A model generated the notes under the pieces. The model did not search any database. It was not told the origin of the DNA and saw only the letters and a program-made list of their open reading frames with translations. A program made the position numbers and the translations under genes. From positions 3,657,053 to 3,721,052 of the forward strand of contig NC_049986.1 of NCBI RefSeq assembly GCF_000003815.2: a stretch of 64,000 nt of DNA. The letters are read 5' to 3'. Source of the stretch: Branchiostoma floridae. Its lineage: Eukaryota > Chordata > Leptocardii > Amphioxiformes > Branchiostomatidae. Shown here one piece after another: positions 33,466 through 44,440 of the stretch; positions within the stretch are counted from its first letter, which is position 1, and each line of letters opens with the position of its first letter.

Positions 33466-33970
33466 GGACTTTTTAGTGGGGCCGCGTAGCACAGTGGTAT
33501 TGTATTCGGCCCGTGATCGAGAGGTCACCGGTTCGAATCCGCCTACCGTGTTGCCGGTCTTGTGCCCTTGGGAAAGGCACTTTACACGACTTTCCTCACT
33601 TTACTCGAGTGAAAAATGAGTCGTCCCTCGGATAGGACGTTAAATGGAGGTCCCGTGTATGGGGAGAGCCATACCCCATGCACGTTAAAGAACCCCCACA
33701 CGTGCGATGGTGCGGTGTGCGTTGGTGCAAATCCTTCTGTCGGGAGTTGGTGATTCACTTCAAATCACCCGGATGGAGGCCTGGCGAACCTCTGTCTCGT
33801 ATCAGCCACATGGTGAATTACATCATTCACCCGGACGGGAGACCTGGCGCATCCACGTCTTGTAATTAGCCTACGAAAGGGTATGTCACCCCGTAAGGGG
33901 CGGTATAACCCCGTCGTGTGTAGACATGTGCGAACATGTCTACATTTGATCACGTCGACCGATGATGATG
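33466..33970 (+). mobile_element. tRNA-derived SINE with perfect 15-bp target duplication
   Basis: A pol III A-box-like TAGCACAGTGG (33,487-33,497) and B-box GGTTCGAATCC (33,530-33,540) start a tRNA-like head. The body follows with CTTGGGAAAGGCACTTTACA and CTCACTTTACTCGAGTGA, and the element ends in a (GAT)n tail. ATGGTTCAATGGAGG flanks it exactly on both sides (33,451-33,465 and 33,971-33,985), which is diagnostic of LINE-assisted insertion and implies a fairly recent event. The tRNA-like part is not a functional tRNA gene. Confidence 0.88.
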
Positions 33971-34988
33971 ATGATGGTTCAATGGAGGAATGAATATTGA
34001 TGAGACCTATCTATGCATACCTATGTTCATGTACGTGTTAATGTGGTTATAACATTCCTTAGAATATCCATATTACATTTATATTATAAAATTTCACAAG
34101 AAGAAATGGATTATGTCGAGAACGATTACGCATATTTTATCATAAAAAGCCATGCTATGTGGATATAGTTGTTAAAAAAATGCAATGATAGCAAAGTTAC
34201 AAGTATATGTATTGCACAATTTGTAAGAACTTGACCTTAGAGAAATATAGGTCGCATGTTCGAACCCAGGGAAGTCGACGATCGGAAGTTCGAGCCCAGC
34301 ATGTGGGAATTATTTTTCCTTCCTTTTTTTTCACACTTTCATTAATATTAATACAACGCCTTAAATTTGTTTTGCAACCAGGACATCTAAACCCGGCATT
34401 GGGATTTTTTATCATCAGCGAGGGCCTGATGTCGGTCGCAAGAGGCAGAAATTTATTTGTATTGAATATGACGGAAAATTGTTGACAGAAATTGTATTTA
34501 CCAATATCCTTTGCACAAATTCCTCACGTTGGCACCTTTCTTCCCGCCAAAATGATGAATACTCATGGTACAACTTGATGAAATCTCTTTGGTACAATGT
34601 ATATATGTCTCTCCTTTTACAGCTTTTCTTTCGTTGTGAACGAGCGAGAAGATATGTCTCCAGTCTCCAGAAAACCATGTTGTTGGCCCTGTTAAAAGGA
34701 GCTGTCATGCTCGTGGGGCAGCAGTTTATTAGCATATCTTTCCTGACCGGATTTCGCGGGTCATTTGCATGCGGCGCTCCCCTCTAGGGAGAATAAAAGC
34801 CACCCAAATACAATAACAACGTTACAATCTTGCCTCATCCTGAAAATGTATAATAATCGATATTCATCTACCACCCAATGAATTTTAGTCCTTACTTTCT
34901 TATCTCAGTTCCGTTTCTTTGTATTTCGCAGATCTTCAAAGAATAATTTAGCCACACAAAAACAACAGCCTGAAACAGCGCTGTAAAA

Positions 34989-35309
34989 ATTTGATAATGT
35001 CAAATTCTCGGTAAAATAAAACACGTTTCATAGGCTTCTAACGCCCGCAGTACCGATTCCTTATATTCTCATTGATTTTATTTAAGTTTGCTTCATACTC
35101 CATTCCTTTTCGCTCCTTTTCGCACTTTCGGTAGCGAAAGTGCGAAAAGGAACGAAAAGGAAAGTACCGAAAGTGCGAAAAGGAACGAAAAGGAACGAAG
35201 TGTGAAGCAAACTTACATAAAATCAATGAGAATATCAGGAATCGGTACTGCGGGCGTTAGAAGCCTATGAAACGTGTTTTATTTTACCGAGAATTTGACA
35301 TTATCAAAT
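34989..35309. repeat. 320-bp near-perfect palindrome
   Basis: The left arm begins ATTTGATAATGTCAAATTCT and the right arm ends in its reverse complement. About 150 bp per arm match, including TAACGCCCGCAGTACCGATTCC / inverse and TTTGCTTCA(T/C)ACT. The centre is GCACTTTCGGTAGCGAAAGTGC, with one arm carrying an additional CGAAAGTGCGAAAAGGAACG unit. Confidence 0.85.
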
Positions 35310-37214
35310 GCTCTTAGTTTAACAACCTAATAACCTTGCTGGGACCGCCCTGGTAAACCGGCTTCGCGCACTCGAAACAGGTGAAGGCCTTTATGGGAAA
35401 GGAGGAGCCAAGAATCATCGAACTGCAGAAACCTCTGTCACTCACAAACCGTAACCGTCCACTCAGGTTGTTTGTTAGCACAAAGGAGGTCAAGACCTGA
35501 CACGTGCACATGGGGGGTCAAGACCTGACACGTGCCTGTAGTCCACGAGGGTTTGGCGTTCACCATAGGCAGGAAACACACACAACAGGCAGGTGGTGGA
35601 CGTCCGTTGGATATGTTGACTGGAAGCGGCGAGTTAGATGTCACGATGGCGCACACGCAGGTAGATGACGTCAGGTGGACCGTGGCGTTGTCGCTGTCAG
35701 GTACGGATGATAAAGCACACTCTCACACACGCAGATGACAGAGTCTCTGTAGGAACGTCAGGATCGACGGGAGACTGAAGACTGGCACTAGCCGATGACG
35801 GCGTGTCGGAGCGAAGATGGTGACGCTCCCAGCATTGACGAGACGTGGCGACAGCATGATGTACGTGATGACAAAGTGACGGCACACGGCGTTGGAGAGA
35901 CCGTTGGCGGTACAGGTGTGATGACGGCGTAGCGGAGGTTGGTATACGCACCTGTCGTCGCTGACACAGCCTGGTGACGTATGGCGTGGTGGAGTGACGT
36001 GGTGCGGTCGGCGTCGCAGTCGCAGTTCAGGTGGCGTCCTCACGTCTGGATTGACGGAGGGTGACACTGTGATACGGTACACTGGCGACGGCGAAGTAGC
36101 CGGATGGGAAGACACACCTGTTGGTGGGCGTGGTGCAGACTCGGAGCTGAGTGTCCGGAAGACGTGACGTGATGACAAGAATCGCCGACTGTACTGTCCG
36201 AATCGAACGTGTGCTGGAGTAGGACGGTCATTAGAAAGTGAGTGACGTTGGTAACGCATCGGGTAGGCCCAGTGCTAACCCGGCGACCCCCGTTTGGGGC
36301 GGAGGGGCTCTAGTAAACCACAAGGTGAGCAGAATTAGACCCTCCTTCCATATTTTAACCCGGCGTGGAAGCGGCGACGCCACAGGCCCCCCAGACCTGC
36401 AATGTATTTGCTTTGCCCAGCCTCGACAAAGAACCCATATTTAAAGGGGCGTGGGTTTGTGACGCCCAAGGCTTCTACTCTAACATTTCATCATACATCC
36501 AAAATCTAAACTAGAAACAACAACACATCAAATCAATTACAAAAGTATGGCACGATGCAAGGGAGGGGTAGGGTACGGACTACACCGTAAGTCACGATTG
36601 ATGACCACCAAGCCAACCCAGAACCAGAGGCCAGCACAACACGGCGACAGAAGAGATGCCCAGCCGGTGTTCACCTGAAGAGAAATAAGCATTGCACGGG
36701 GTAGCGGTCACAGTCACAACAACAATACAGTCATATAAGCATAACCAATACGCATACAAAAATAAAACACAACAGCTACAATAGAGCAGTGTCTCTGTCT
36801 TAAGAGTACATAATGTCCAAATGAAGGGTATTGAAACCGCTTGGGGACGAACAGGATGCACAGTCGACCGGCTCAGGAAGGAACAGGACCGCCGCCAAGA
36901 CGTTGAGGTCGACACGGACGCGATTGCGTAACTAGTTGCCGAAAGTGTGACACGTTCAAGAGTTCGACGTGGTCACTTCCGGGGTTGGTGGTCTGGTACA
37001 GAGGCATAGCGTAAGTCCGATGCCAGTACCATTACCGTGGGGAGCTCTGGAACACTCTGGTCCATCAACGCGAAGAGTTAGACACTCACAAACGTCCGGT
37101 GTGTCTATCTCAATGTCGACAGCACAGTTTGGAGATGAAGGCGGTGCGAACATACATAAGTCCGTAGTTACACACCTACTGTCACTGGAACTGAGCCTAC
37201 ACAAGTCCGACAGC
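35310..37214. other. GC-richer non-coding block next to the gypsy fragment
   Basis: Base composition is visibly richer in G and C than the rest of the window and continues into the gypsy integrase at 37,215, so it may be the element's 3' region (possibly an LTR); no second LTR was found. A 20-bp direct repeat (GGTCAAGACCTGACACGTGC) lies at 35,488-35,507 and 35,516-35,535. Open frames here have no recognised motif. Confidence 0.4.
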
Positions 37215-38260
37215 TCAGTCAGAGTCAGAATCATCACTAGCACTGCTGTCAAACGCGTCCGAGGGAAACACGAAGTCAGAGAGATATGCTGGAAGGTTGA
37301 TGGACCGCGAAGGGCGCGTCCGGCGATCCGTCGTCATGGCTGGGTCCGAGGCAGCTAGTAAGTCAGGATACGATGACGTCGGTGACGGGACAGGAACCCC
37401 AGGGGATGACGACTGGTCAGGATACGATGACGTCGCTGACGGGCCAGGAACCACAGGGGATGACTCCGCCGACTGGTCAGGATACGATGACGTCGCTGAC
37501 GGGCCAGGAACCCCAGGGGATGCCGACTGGTCAGGATACGATGACGTCGCTGACGTCCCCGGGCATGGTGATGTTGCCCCGGGGCTCGGCGGAGATGTGG
37601 TGAGCGGCGTCCCGTCGGGTGGTTGGGGTGTCGGTCCATCTCTGGCGGGGTCGGCGGGAGTTGATGACGTTGTAGTGGCCTGGTTCTGTGCCTGTACAGT
37701 AAGAGGAAGAGAAACAGAGGGACTTTGTCCCGGGTTACGGGCGTCCCCGGTCGGGACGGGCTGTTCCCTGGGTCGGGTCCGACGTTGACGTCTGCGTCTG
37801 GGGGGGAGAAAATCTGGATCTCCGACCTGGGGGATAAGGAGTTTTAAGTCCTCGAAATGGGCCGTCACCTCTTCTCGACGCCCTCTGTTATTCCTGAGCC
37901 TATAGGCAGAATCACCGATTCTGGCTACTACCGTGTAAGGCCCGGAATACTTTTTGCCCAGCTTTCTAACTAATCCCTTCTTAATAAAGTGTTTTAAGCG
38001 GAGCACTTGATCTCCGATTTCATAAGGTTTACCGTGAATTTTCTTATCATAGAGCTCCTTTTGACGTCCTTGTGCGGTTTTGGTATTTTGCTGAACTAAA
38101 GAAAAAATTTCGGGGAGTCTTTTGTTGAGATCTGTCACGTATTCAGGAATTGTGACAGATGGGAGGGGCGCGCCCGTCAACAGCTGAGGCGGTAAACGGG
38201 CTTCTCGACCATGCATGAGGAAGTATGGAGTAAAGCCGGTAGAGGCGTGTACACTAGTGT
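37215..38260 (-). pseudogene. Ty3/gypsy pol fragment: integrase C-terminal part
   Basis: The minus-strand frame carries integrase features: the STGFTPYFLMHGREARLP motif, a long helix with KELYDKKIHG and YEIGDQVLRL, and a GPY/F-type module (KKYSGPYTVVARIGDSAYRL). The tail beyond is Pro/Ser-rich with four diverged copies of a PSATSSYPDQS unit and ends in an acidic DDSDSD stop. Reverse transcriptase, RNase H and the integrase core are not present upstream. The frame is separated from a short upstream pol piece (38,842-38,884) by a mariner insertion. The element is an inactive 5'-truncated or rearranged copy. Confidence 0.85.
37362..37600 (-). repeat. In-frame minisatellite in the gypsy pol tail
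   Basis: About 51-60 bp units (CAGGATACGATGACGTCGCT on the plus strand, then GACGGGCCAGGAACC) repeat four times. Read on the minus strand, each gives a PSATSSYPDQS-type unit. Confidence 0.85.
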
Positions 38261-38262
38261 TA

Positions 38263-38841
38263 CGAGGGGCGTTCACTAAGTAATGCCCCTGACCCATTTT
38301 CCATAGCAGGAGATTAATGAAACTTGGCACAGTTATTAGTCTTTCTCTTCATAGGAACCACCCAGAGTTATGCATTTCTCCCATCGTTTGATGCAGGTCT
38401 GGACACCGTTTTTGTAGGACACCCCAGGTTGGTCCTCCAACAGATGCCTCATCAATGGCAGAAGAGGGACGACCAGGTCTGGGAGCTGTTTCCACAGACT
38501 TCCGGCCATGTTTGAATTCAGGATGCCAGCATTTTACAAGGTCATATGATGGGGCATCATCACCACAAGTTTCTTTCATTTCATCAAAAGTCTTCTTTGG
38601 TGTGCGTCCTTTCAATTACAAAAAAACGGATCACTGCGCGACACTCAACTGGTTCCATTTTACACATGGTCCATTTCGCACCTGACTCAGTTCAAACACA
38701 AGTAAATCAGAAACCATAATTAGCTCAGAACTTTTTTTTGCAACATAATCTATAAAGATATGAATCATTACACATACAAAATTTCATCTAGATCAGACGA
38801 CTGGAAGTGGGTCAGGAACATTACTTATTGCACGCCCCTCG
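38263..38841 (-). mobile_element. Internally deleted mariner transposon, TA target duplication
   Basis: The 579-bp element is bounded by CGAGGGGCGT inverted termini and by TA on each side (38,261-38,262 and 38,842-38,843). On the minus strand, 38,615-38,349 encodes 88 residues: the second helix-turn-helix of a mariner transposase (TPKKTFDEMK ... FKHGRKSVETAPRPGRPSS) joined directly to a C-terminal piece (VLQKRCPDLHQTMGEMHNSG). The DDE/D catalytic domain is missing. It splits the gypsy integrase frame. A near-identical copy in opposite orientation lies at 42,689-44,440. Confidence 0.9.
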
Positions 38842-38884
38842 TATATGCAAACTTGACGGACGGCAAATGTTCGTCCCAATCATT
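38842..38884 (-). pseudogene. Short gypsy integrase piece upstream of the mariner insertion
   Basis: This minus-strand piece has the NDWDEHLP motif found in Ty3/gypsy integrases just before the part encoded at 37,215-38,260. It is directly joined on its 5' side to what looks like a host exon (38,884-38,995). Confidence 0.65.
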
Positions 38885-38995
38885 GAACATCTCCTCGACG
38901 TTCTCGATGAGCTTGATGGACCAGCGTGCCCCGGCTTCCGTAAGGTGACGCATGCCGATGGCCATGGCATGGGTGAACGCCTCAAAATCTGCCGA
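38884..38995 (-). CDS. Truncated exon of unknown host gene (DFEAFTHAM motif)
   Basis: The acceptor CTCTTTCTCCAG precedes SADFEAFTHAMAIGMRHLTE and a GARWSIKLIENVEEMF run. It follows in phase 0 from the exon at 39,184-39,412. I recall lancelet and other invertebrate proteins of unknown function with a Cys-rich segment followed by a xDFExFTHAM-like helix and a x-GA(R/K)W-x-x-x-L helix, but I cannot name the family. The 3' side is broken by gypsy sequence. Confidence 0.5.
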
Positions 38996-39183
38996 CTGGA
39001 GAAAGAGATTATGGCTTAAAGCAAAGGTTACACCTCCAAGATCCTTCGACACCTTAGCCCATTCCCATTTTTCTTTATACTAATATCATTGTATAACCAT
39101 AAACCTGTCATATTTCAATATCGCACCGTCACAAATTCGATCGGTGTATAAAAATGCATTTTGTTATAAGTATGAAGTTTTAC

Positions 39184-39412
39184 CTGGTATCTCTCGTAGT
39201 TGTGCTTGCTCTTTGAGTCCCTCTGGCCACAGTCGAACCTCCAGTAGATAATTTCAGCGCGGTGGTTGTTTGATTCACAGGAGAGGTAGCCGTCCTCGTC
39301 TACATACATGGTACCGTTGTCTCGAGCGCACACCCATTGGGAGGGTTTGGTACTACAGAAAGGATTGGAATTGCATGAGATGGTTAAGGCCCCCTTTCTT
39401 TGACGGCGATTC
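39184..39412 (-). CDS. Cys-rich exon of unknown host gene
   Basis: 229 bases with acceptor CGCTCAG and donor CAG|GTAAAA, phase 2 in and 0 out. It encodes a basic start (NRRQRKGALTISCNSNPFC) and then QWVCARDNGTMYVDEDGYLSCE ending in RFDCGQRD ... NYERYQ. Five Cys residues and the DEDG loop suggest an extracellular or secreted domain. No upstream exon or signal peptide was found. It is on the same strand as genes A and B, between B and the mobile-element cluster. Confidence 0.5.
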
Positions 39413-41531
39413 CTGAGCGTCCATTGCGTGACCAAAATTAGATTTGCGTGAACTTTAGTTTTAAAACTAGAATATGATGCACAATTTTAAACTATAATAA
39501 AAACAACAAAATACTACAGACACACAAAATATTTGTCTGTGAAATTTGCTGTGCCTGTTCCGTCGAATGTTTGGTTTCTCACCGGTCACATTTTCCACAG
39601 TGGAAACAAAGTAAACGAAAGGAGTGGAGGGAGGGGGAGAAGGAGGGAAAGAAATGAAAGCAGACACTCATTTCAATTACACAAATGTTACCGACCTAAT
39701 TTTATGTTACAAACAATATACTTCCACTGTCTCTTTAGAAATAAAATATGGTTAAATAAAACTAGTTGGTAGTCATTCTATACTATATTCATACTTAAGG
39801 CCATGTATGAAGTATTACAAGTGAATGTGGCAATGTACATTCCTGTTATTCCCCACCGTTCCGGCTACACTAGCTGTACAGTGGCGCCAAATGTGTAATT
39901 TGCACTCATGTTCCAGAGCAATCCTTGACAGGACAGGGAATCCTCAGAACGTAGCGGGTTGGCATTGTCATCTGAACACACTTTACAAGCTACCTGGCAC
40001 ACAGAACTGAGTAGTGGTGCACTAACCCAAAACGCAGACCCCAACACTAACGGATATTTCTAGTGACTCGCTGGCACCAAAACCTCTGTAAATTTTAGTG
40101 ACATCGTAAAAGTCCCCTTAGTATCGGAAAGCTAGATTCGGGGAAGTCCCGCCCCTATGGCATATGATGTTAAATTCAGAAAATGGGAAGTTCATCAGCT
40201 TTCAGTTTCGCATACGTATGACTCATGCGGTGGAAATGCACAAACTATACATAAACAGGGCAGCGCGCATGCCTGGTGCTACATTGCGTTGGCATTTTCC
40301 ATTGAAACCTGTGGAAAGTACCGTGTTTCGTGGCAAGTCCCAAGCCAGAACAGGTCCCAAATCGGTGCATCTGGTCTGACTTCAGCCAGGCTCTCGGTAT
40401 TACCGAGGTCGGAGAAGGTATTCTGGAGTTTACGTGAGAAATAACCTTCTACTGGGAAGTTTGACTTAAGTCATATTCAAGTCTTCTATACAGTTCGTGA
40501 ATATGTGACGATTACTAATATTTTAGACTAGCTTTAGAAGCCATGTTTTAGATTAGTCTTAGAAACCATGTGTCCTGTATTACTACCTTTTGTATCTGTA
40601 TGCCTGTACTAAGCCCGATAGGGCATGGATGTGCAATAAAGACTATTACTAATATTACCCTGTCATGGCTTGGAGATTTACACGCAGAAAAAATACATTG
40701 TACGTCATTGTCGTAGGTCCGGAAATTTTCGTTGTGTAAATAGAGATGCATGTGTGAAAAGGTCACACGGATCGATGTTTTACGACAATAATAATGCTGT
40801 TACATACGGTGGTGAAAGAGACATTAGAGACCAACCATTTCGCACTGGAACCCCGAAAAACGAATGGATCAGGAGTAAGGGTAAACCCACCTCATAGTTA
40901 CATACATGGCAACAGTCGCACAAACATGCTATCAGCTTAATGTTTTTTTTAATTTAGCCTTTACGGGACAGCATATGCACAGTACTATTGACAATCATGA
41001 TATTTAAACCTCATGTTTGTTCATGTTGACAGAATTTAAATTGTCTGTGCTATCAGCTTGAGCGTACATGTTTAAACAGCTTGTGACAGACAAATTTCAA
41101 GGTTTGGGGGTCTAAGTCACTTGATTAGATTCTTTAAATTTGCTGGTCTTCGGTATACATCCATACATTAGCCACAATTCAATCATTCCATGATATGCAT
41201 GTACAAGTATCATGAGCCAACCTTCTTTTAAACATCAGATGGTAAGCAGTTATTTATTTATTTATTTATTTATTTACATCCTGGTGCAGGTGACACCATG
41301 ATATGACGGCCAAAAGTCAATGTACAATAATTGTAAAGTAGAGTAAACTCATTCCGCAAGCTACCTTTAGTACCACCATCGTCCTTCCAGAAGACATTTG
41401 GAGCCACATAATTCCCGTTTAAAACTTTTATTATTAGTTCCACATAGTCTCGTCTACCTTGTTAATATTTGTTTTCTTTTTATCCTTATTTGATTAACGC
41501 ATGGTGTTATTTGACTGAATTTCTTATAATA
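39413..41531. other. No confident gene; LINE-type tail
   Basis: At 40,600-40,650, AAGCCCGATAGGGCATGGATGTGCAATAAAGACTATT resembles the 3' tail of a non-LTR retroelement. A (TTTA)n tract lies at 41,252-41,275. A short exon-like minus-strand frame at about 41,350-41,415 (NYVAPNVFWKDDGGTK, then GTAGCT) is too short to call. Confidence 0.4.
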
Positions 41532-42455
41532 CGAGGGTGAGTCAGAAAGTAATGCAAGTGGTTTCATAACAGAGTCGTTCTTTGATCGAATGAGTTGAAA
41601 TTTGGCACAAAGGTTAAGACATATCTTCTCTTGAGATTGAAATATCAAAATTTGTTGCTCATTGTTTTATGAGGGACTGAGCTGCTTTCAAGGTGACCAC
41701 ACCCTTGGTATCCCGTCAGAAGAAAAGAGAGGTCCAATTAACGTACAATTAAGAATATCCCTAAACCAATGTTTGCTATTGTAGGAGACTAAGCCTGCAC
41801 ATGTAATAAGCTGCATTTCTGTATAAGCCACACGCTTAATTTTAACTCTGAAATCTGAGCAGTTTTTCTTTTTTCGTTGCTGGTGTAGAGTGAGGTATAC
41901 GCGGTCTTCAGGGTCATAAGATCTGCGGTGTTATTATTAAAACTTTCTGTAGCCTTCTTTTCCATTAACAAAGAGTAATGAAACTTAGCACACTTTTTGG
42001 CCTTTAAACAGTTAATAACTGTGTAAAGTTTCGTTTCTTTTGGTTAATGGAAAAGTAGTCTTTTAACCAACAACTCACGAATTCGTGTATAAATCCAACA
42101 GCTCTATAACACAACTTACTGCATCCTAGCAGCTGTAAATAAAGAACCATTACGAGTTTAGAGATGAAAATTGGCACGCAATCTATAGAGACATTTGGTA
42201 TCATACATGGGTAATTTCAACTTCCTACAGTGATTTTTAGAGGGTCAGATTTAGAGGAACCGCTAGTCTGACAAGGTACTAAGGGTGTGTTCATCTTGAA
42301 ATCAACTCAGTTGCTCATAAAATAATAAAGACCAAATTTAAAACATTTAATCTCAAGAGGACATATATCGCTACTTTTGTGCCAAATCTCAACTCAATTG
42401 ATAAAAAAACGAGTCTGTTATGAAACCACTTGCATTACTTTCTGACTCACCCTCG
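41532..42455. mobile_element. Mariner-like element with long inverted repeats, no transposase
   Basis: The ends CGAGGGTGAGTCAGAAAGTA and its inverse (TACTTTCTGACTCACCCTCG) flank 924 bp and are bounded by TA on both sides. The inverted match runs more than 100 bp inward (GCAAGTGGTTTCATAACAGA and beyond). A diverged partial relative occurs at 46,330-46,720. No transposase frame is present. Confidence 0.8.
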
Positions 42456-43329
42456 TAACATTTATTTGTTAGAAATTAAATGTCCATTGGCTACTTTATT
42501 TTTTTAATTGCTTACAGACATGTACCTTTTCCTCTGTTGAACTTTGAATCCTACTAAAAGACGAAGCGTAGATTTGATATGTTTTTTGGTAACTGGTTAT
42601 GAATGCATGTAGATTTGCTACGGTTTGCTTGGTATAGACAAGCACCAATGGTAACCTACACTTCTTTTCTTTATATTAAGTACACCTACGAGGGGCGTGC
42701 AATAAGTAATGTTCCTGACCCACTTCCAGTCGTCTGATCTAGATGAAATTTTGTATGTGTAATGATTCATATCTTTATAGATTATGTTGCAAAAAAAAGT
42801 TCTGAGCTAATTATGGTTTCTGATTTACTTGTGTTTGAACTGAGTCAGGTGCGAAATGGACCATGTGTAAAATGGAACCAGTTGAGTGTCGCGCAGTGAT
42901 CCGTTTTTTGGCGACGCCTGATGGGCGAGCCTAATAGTATAGTGTGGGACCATTTGCAAAGATTTCCAAAACTTCCACAGGAATGTAGATTCCGCGCGTG
43001 CGTATTTGCATCATGCTGGACTGAACCATTACCTCCACGGGTAAGCTTTCCAGTCGCATGGCACATGCCGATATACGTGTGCAAACTTGGAAAGTTTGGC
43101 GGCCTTCTTCACCTTTGATATCTTTGTTTCAAAAATGCAAACCGATGTGTGAAACAAGCATTGTTTGTGCTTAAATTATGTATAACATGTGGAGGTTTGT
43201 GAGATAGCGATGTGATAGTTACCTTCGCCAAGAACGTTATATTTTGGGTAGCGTTTGTATGTATGTGTGTGTGTGTGTTTGTAGAAGACCACCATAACTT
43301 GAGAACGCCTGGATGGATGGTATTGATAC

Positions 43330-43582
43330 CCAGTATAAATAAGTAAATAAATAAACAAATAAACAAACAAATAAACAAACAAATATAAATAAACAAACGA
43401 ATAGAAATAAACAAATAAAATAAACAAACAAATAAAAAATAAACAAACAAATAAAAAACAAACAAATAAAAAATAAAAATGAACAAATAAAAAATAAAAA
43501 TGAACAAATTAATAAATAGATAAACAGATAGATAAAAATAAATAGAACACAAATAAATAAACATAAGTAAATGATAAAAAAT
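43330..43582. repeat. (AAATAAAC)n simple repeat
   Basis: Degenerate AAAC/AAAT-rich repeat ending at the gap. Tyr/Phe/Leu-rich open frames on the minus strand come from the repeat. Confidence 0.85.
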
Positions 43583-43682
43583 NNNNNNNNNNNNNNNNNN
43601 NNNNNNNNNNNNNNNNNNNNNNNNNNNNNNNNNNNNNNNNNNNNNNNNNNNNNNNNNNNNNNNNNNNNNNNNNNNNNNNNNN
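43583..43682. other. Assembly gap (100 N)
   Basis: Exactly 100 N, the usual placeholder for a gap of unknown size. The 43,690-43,955 sequence beside it has many inflated homopolymers and a run of about 24 C, suggesting low-quality consensus. Confidence 0.95.
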
Positions 43683-44440
43683 ATTAATTAAAAATAATTT
43701 ATTTATTAATAAATAAAAGGGGAAAAAGGAAAAGGGATGGGTAAATTTTTTTTTGGGGGGGGCCCTTTTTGAACCCCGGAAACATTTTATTTTTGGCCCC
43801 CCTGGGGGCCAGTTTTTTTTTGGCGGGGGAACTCCCGGGTTTAAATTCCCGGTTTTTGGCACAGGGGGGGTTTACCTTTTTAAGGGGGAAACCCCTTTTG
43901 AACCCGGGGGTTAGGGGAAAAGGTTTGCCCCCCCCCCCCCCCCCCCCCCCCAGCGGCTTGTTTTGGAACTGCAGGACAGGTTTGGTGTCAGACTTTGAAA
44001 GGGAATAACTCATGAAGGGGTCGACGGATTGTTATGATTTTCACCGTCGCCATGGCAATAATTTTTATTGCCACACCTTTTTTGTAATTGAAAGGACGCA
44101 CACCAAAGAAGACTTTTGATGAAATGAAAGAAACTTGTGGTGATGATGCCCCATCATATGACCTTGTAAAATGCTGGCATCCTGAATTCAAACATGGCCG
44201 GAAGTCCGTGGAAACAGCTCCCAGACCTGGTCGTCCCTCTTCTGCCATTGATGAGGCATCTGTTGGAGGACCAACCTGGGGTGTCCTACAAAAACGGTGT
44301 CCAGAGCTGCATCAAACGATGGGAGAAATGCATACCTCTGGGTGGTTCCTATGAAGAGAAAGACTAATAACTGCACCAAGTTTCATTAATCTCCTGCTAT
44401 GGAAAATGGGTCAGGGGCATTACTTAGTGAACGCCCCTCG

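Larger units (their letters stand above)
42689..44440 (+). mobile_element. Second copy of the deleted mariner, split by an insertion
   Basis: It has the same termini as the 38,263-38,841 element in opposite orientation, bounded by TA. The transposase remnant (88 residues, 44,088-44,354, plus strand) is nearly identical, again with the catalytic domain deleted. About 1.17 kb between roughly 42,910 and 44,077 interrupts it at a T-tract; that insert carries a simple-repeat tract and an assembly gap. Confidence 0.88.

Noticed and set aside
33476-33550. tRNA gene
   Set aside because: The A and B boxes are present but the rest is a SINE head flanked by a target duplication; no proper cloverleaf was worked out.
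35697-36259. 178-residue and overlapping frames in GC-rich DNA
   Set aside because: Long frames are expected by chance in GC-rich sequence; no motif, no splice context, several overlapping frames on both strands.
39865-40047. Minus-strand frame starting with a signal-peptide-like stretch
   Set aside because: Only 60 residues, no donor or homology, and composition is not protein-like.
43109-43564. Hydrophobic Tyr/Leu/Phe-rich frames resembling membrane proteins
   Set aside because: Translation of an (AAATAAAC)n simple repeat.
43310-43582. Possible CRISPR-like periodic array
   Set aside because: It is a simple AT-rich repeat without unique spacers, in an animal genome.
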